From Bacteroidota bacterium (GTDB lineage Bacteria > Bacteroidota > Bacteroidia > Bacteroidales > GCA-2748055): a stretch of 34,984 nucleotides of DNA. This document shows positions 34,643 to 34,984 of the stretch, piece by piece. The notes under the pieces are model-generated. The model searched no databases. It saw only the letters and a list, made by a program, of their open reading frames with translations, and had not been told where the DNA came from. Location: the NCBI GenBank assembly GCA_020047715.1, contig JAIFNN010000117.1, positions 873-35,856 on the forward strand, given 5' to 3'. The position numbers and the translations under genes were made by a program. Every line of letters starts with the position of its first letter. Position 1 is the stretch's first letter.

Positions 34643-34984
34643 ATGAAACATTTTTTACCAATTGAAAATTTTAACAAGCTTGCGTTTACTTTTATTTTAC
34701 TATTGGCCTCCACGATATGTCTGTTTGGCGCTGCATCAGGCGGAATAACAGGCACTGTTGTTGAAGCTTCTACAAACGTGCCTTTACCTGGTGCCAATGT
34801 GAGTTTAAAGGGAACCAGCATCGGAACCATGTCAAACCTTGAAGGGAAGTTCAGAATACAAAATGTTCCTGAAGGTAAGTACACGCTTCAGATATCCTTT
34901 ATTGGGTATGTTACTCAACTTATTGAGGTAGAGATTTTGGGAAGAAAAGAAATAACACAGAATGTCAATCTTGCTAGCGACGCT
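34643..34984 (+). CDS. TonB-dependent outer-membrane receptor, N-terminal part (cut by window end)
   Basis: The first 114 codons of a gene that continues past the window. A signal sequence (FTFILLLASTICLFGAASG near residues 15-33) is followed by a CarboxypepD_reg-like beta-sandwich domain (GGITGTVVEASTNVPLPGAN, then GTSIGTMSNLEGKFRIQNVP and YTLQISFIGYVTQ). This domain opens many TonB-dependent receptors of Bacteroidota. The wording NVPEGKYTLQISFIGY fits plain TonB-dependent receptors better than typical SusC proteins, but the plug and barrel are not visible, so SusC cannot be excluded. It should take up the ligand sensed by the upstream regulator, powered by an ExbB/ExbD/TonB system such as that at 19688-22036. 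The ATG at 34643 is the only suitable start. Confidence 0.85.
   Translation, partial: MKHFLPIENFNKLAFTFILLLASTICLFGAASGGITGTVVEASTNVPLPGANVSLKGTSIGTMSNLEGKFRIQNVPEGKYTLQISFIGYVTQLIEVEILGRKEITQNVNLASDA

Noticed and set aside
1-34984. CRISPR array, integron attC sites, complete insertion sequence or prophage
   Set aside because: No regularly spaced identical repeats, no integrase or transposase frame and no phage structural genes were seen on either strand.

Overview
The window comes from a chromosome of the phylum Bacteroidota, probably an anaerobe or facultative anaerobe near the Bacteroidales/Marinilabiliales. The signs are two proteins with type IX secretion (T9SS) C-terminal domains, a BspA-like leucine-rich-repeat protein, a one-piece hybrid two-component regulator followed by a TonB-dependent receptor, an exbB-exbD-exbD-tonB cluster, and A/T-rich leaders without clear Shine-Dalgarno sequences. 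The order is inferred loosely; the phylum is well supported.

Positions 1-5620 are accessory DNA with low gene density: an orphan protein, a broken HigB/HigA-type toxin-antitoxin pair fused into one frame, a BspA-like T9SS cargo protein, the decayed 3' end of a group II intron, two diverged copies of a ~215-bp element on either side of a small outer-membrane-like protein gene, a DoxX-like membrane protein, and the scrambled remains of a + strand gene.

Positions 5621-15068, all on the minus strand, are the housekeeping block. In transcription order it holds a fibronectin-type T9SS protein, the long (p)ppGpp synthetase/hydrolase Rel, an outer-membrane porin-like protein, a secreted nucleotide pyrophosphatase/phosphodiesterase-like enzyme, a Fur-family regulator, adenylosuccinate synthase (purA) and a YhcH/NanQ-like protein. 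Strong hairpin terminators follow the porin gene and fur.

Positions 15147-19654, on the plus strand, carry a ClC chloride channel/antiporter with CBS domains, glyA, a single-domain response regulator and a TauE/SafE permease. Positions 19688-23769, on the minus strand, carry nhaD and then exbB, two exbD genes and a TonB-type protein, which together power outer-membrane transport. nhaD seems to have lost its native C-terminus and reads through its own terminator hairpin.

Positions 23896-34984 carry tamB, divergent from tsaD. tsaD overlaps tail to tail with a MESH1-type small alarmone hydrolase, so the window holds two unlinked (p)ppGpp-hydrolase genes. A large hybrid two-component regulator (14 propeller repeats, kinase, receiver, AraC helix-turn-helix) follows, then a leader with a 22-bp-period direct repeat that looks like its operator, a 39-residue membrane ORF, and the start of a TonB-dependent receptor cut by the window end. 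No CRISPR array, rRNA, tRNA or intact insertion sequence was seen. The most interesting items are the fused toxin-antitoxin frame, the intron relic with its flanking repeats, the alarmone hydrolase pair, and the regulator/direct repeat/small-ORF/receptor module.
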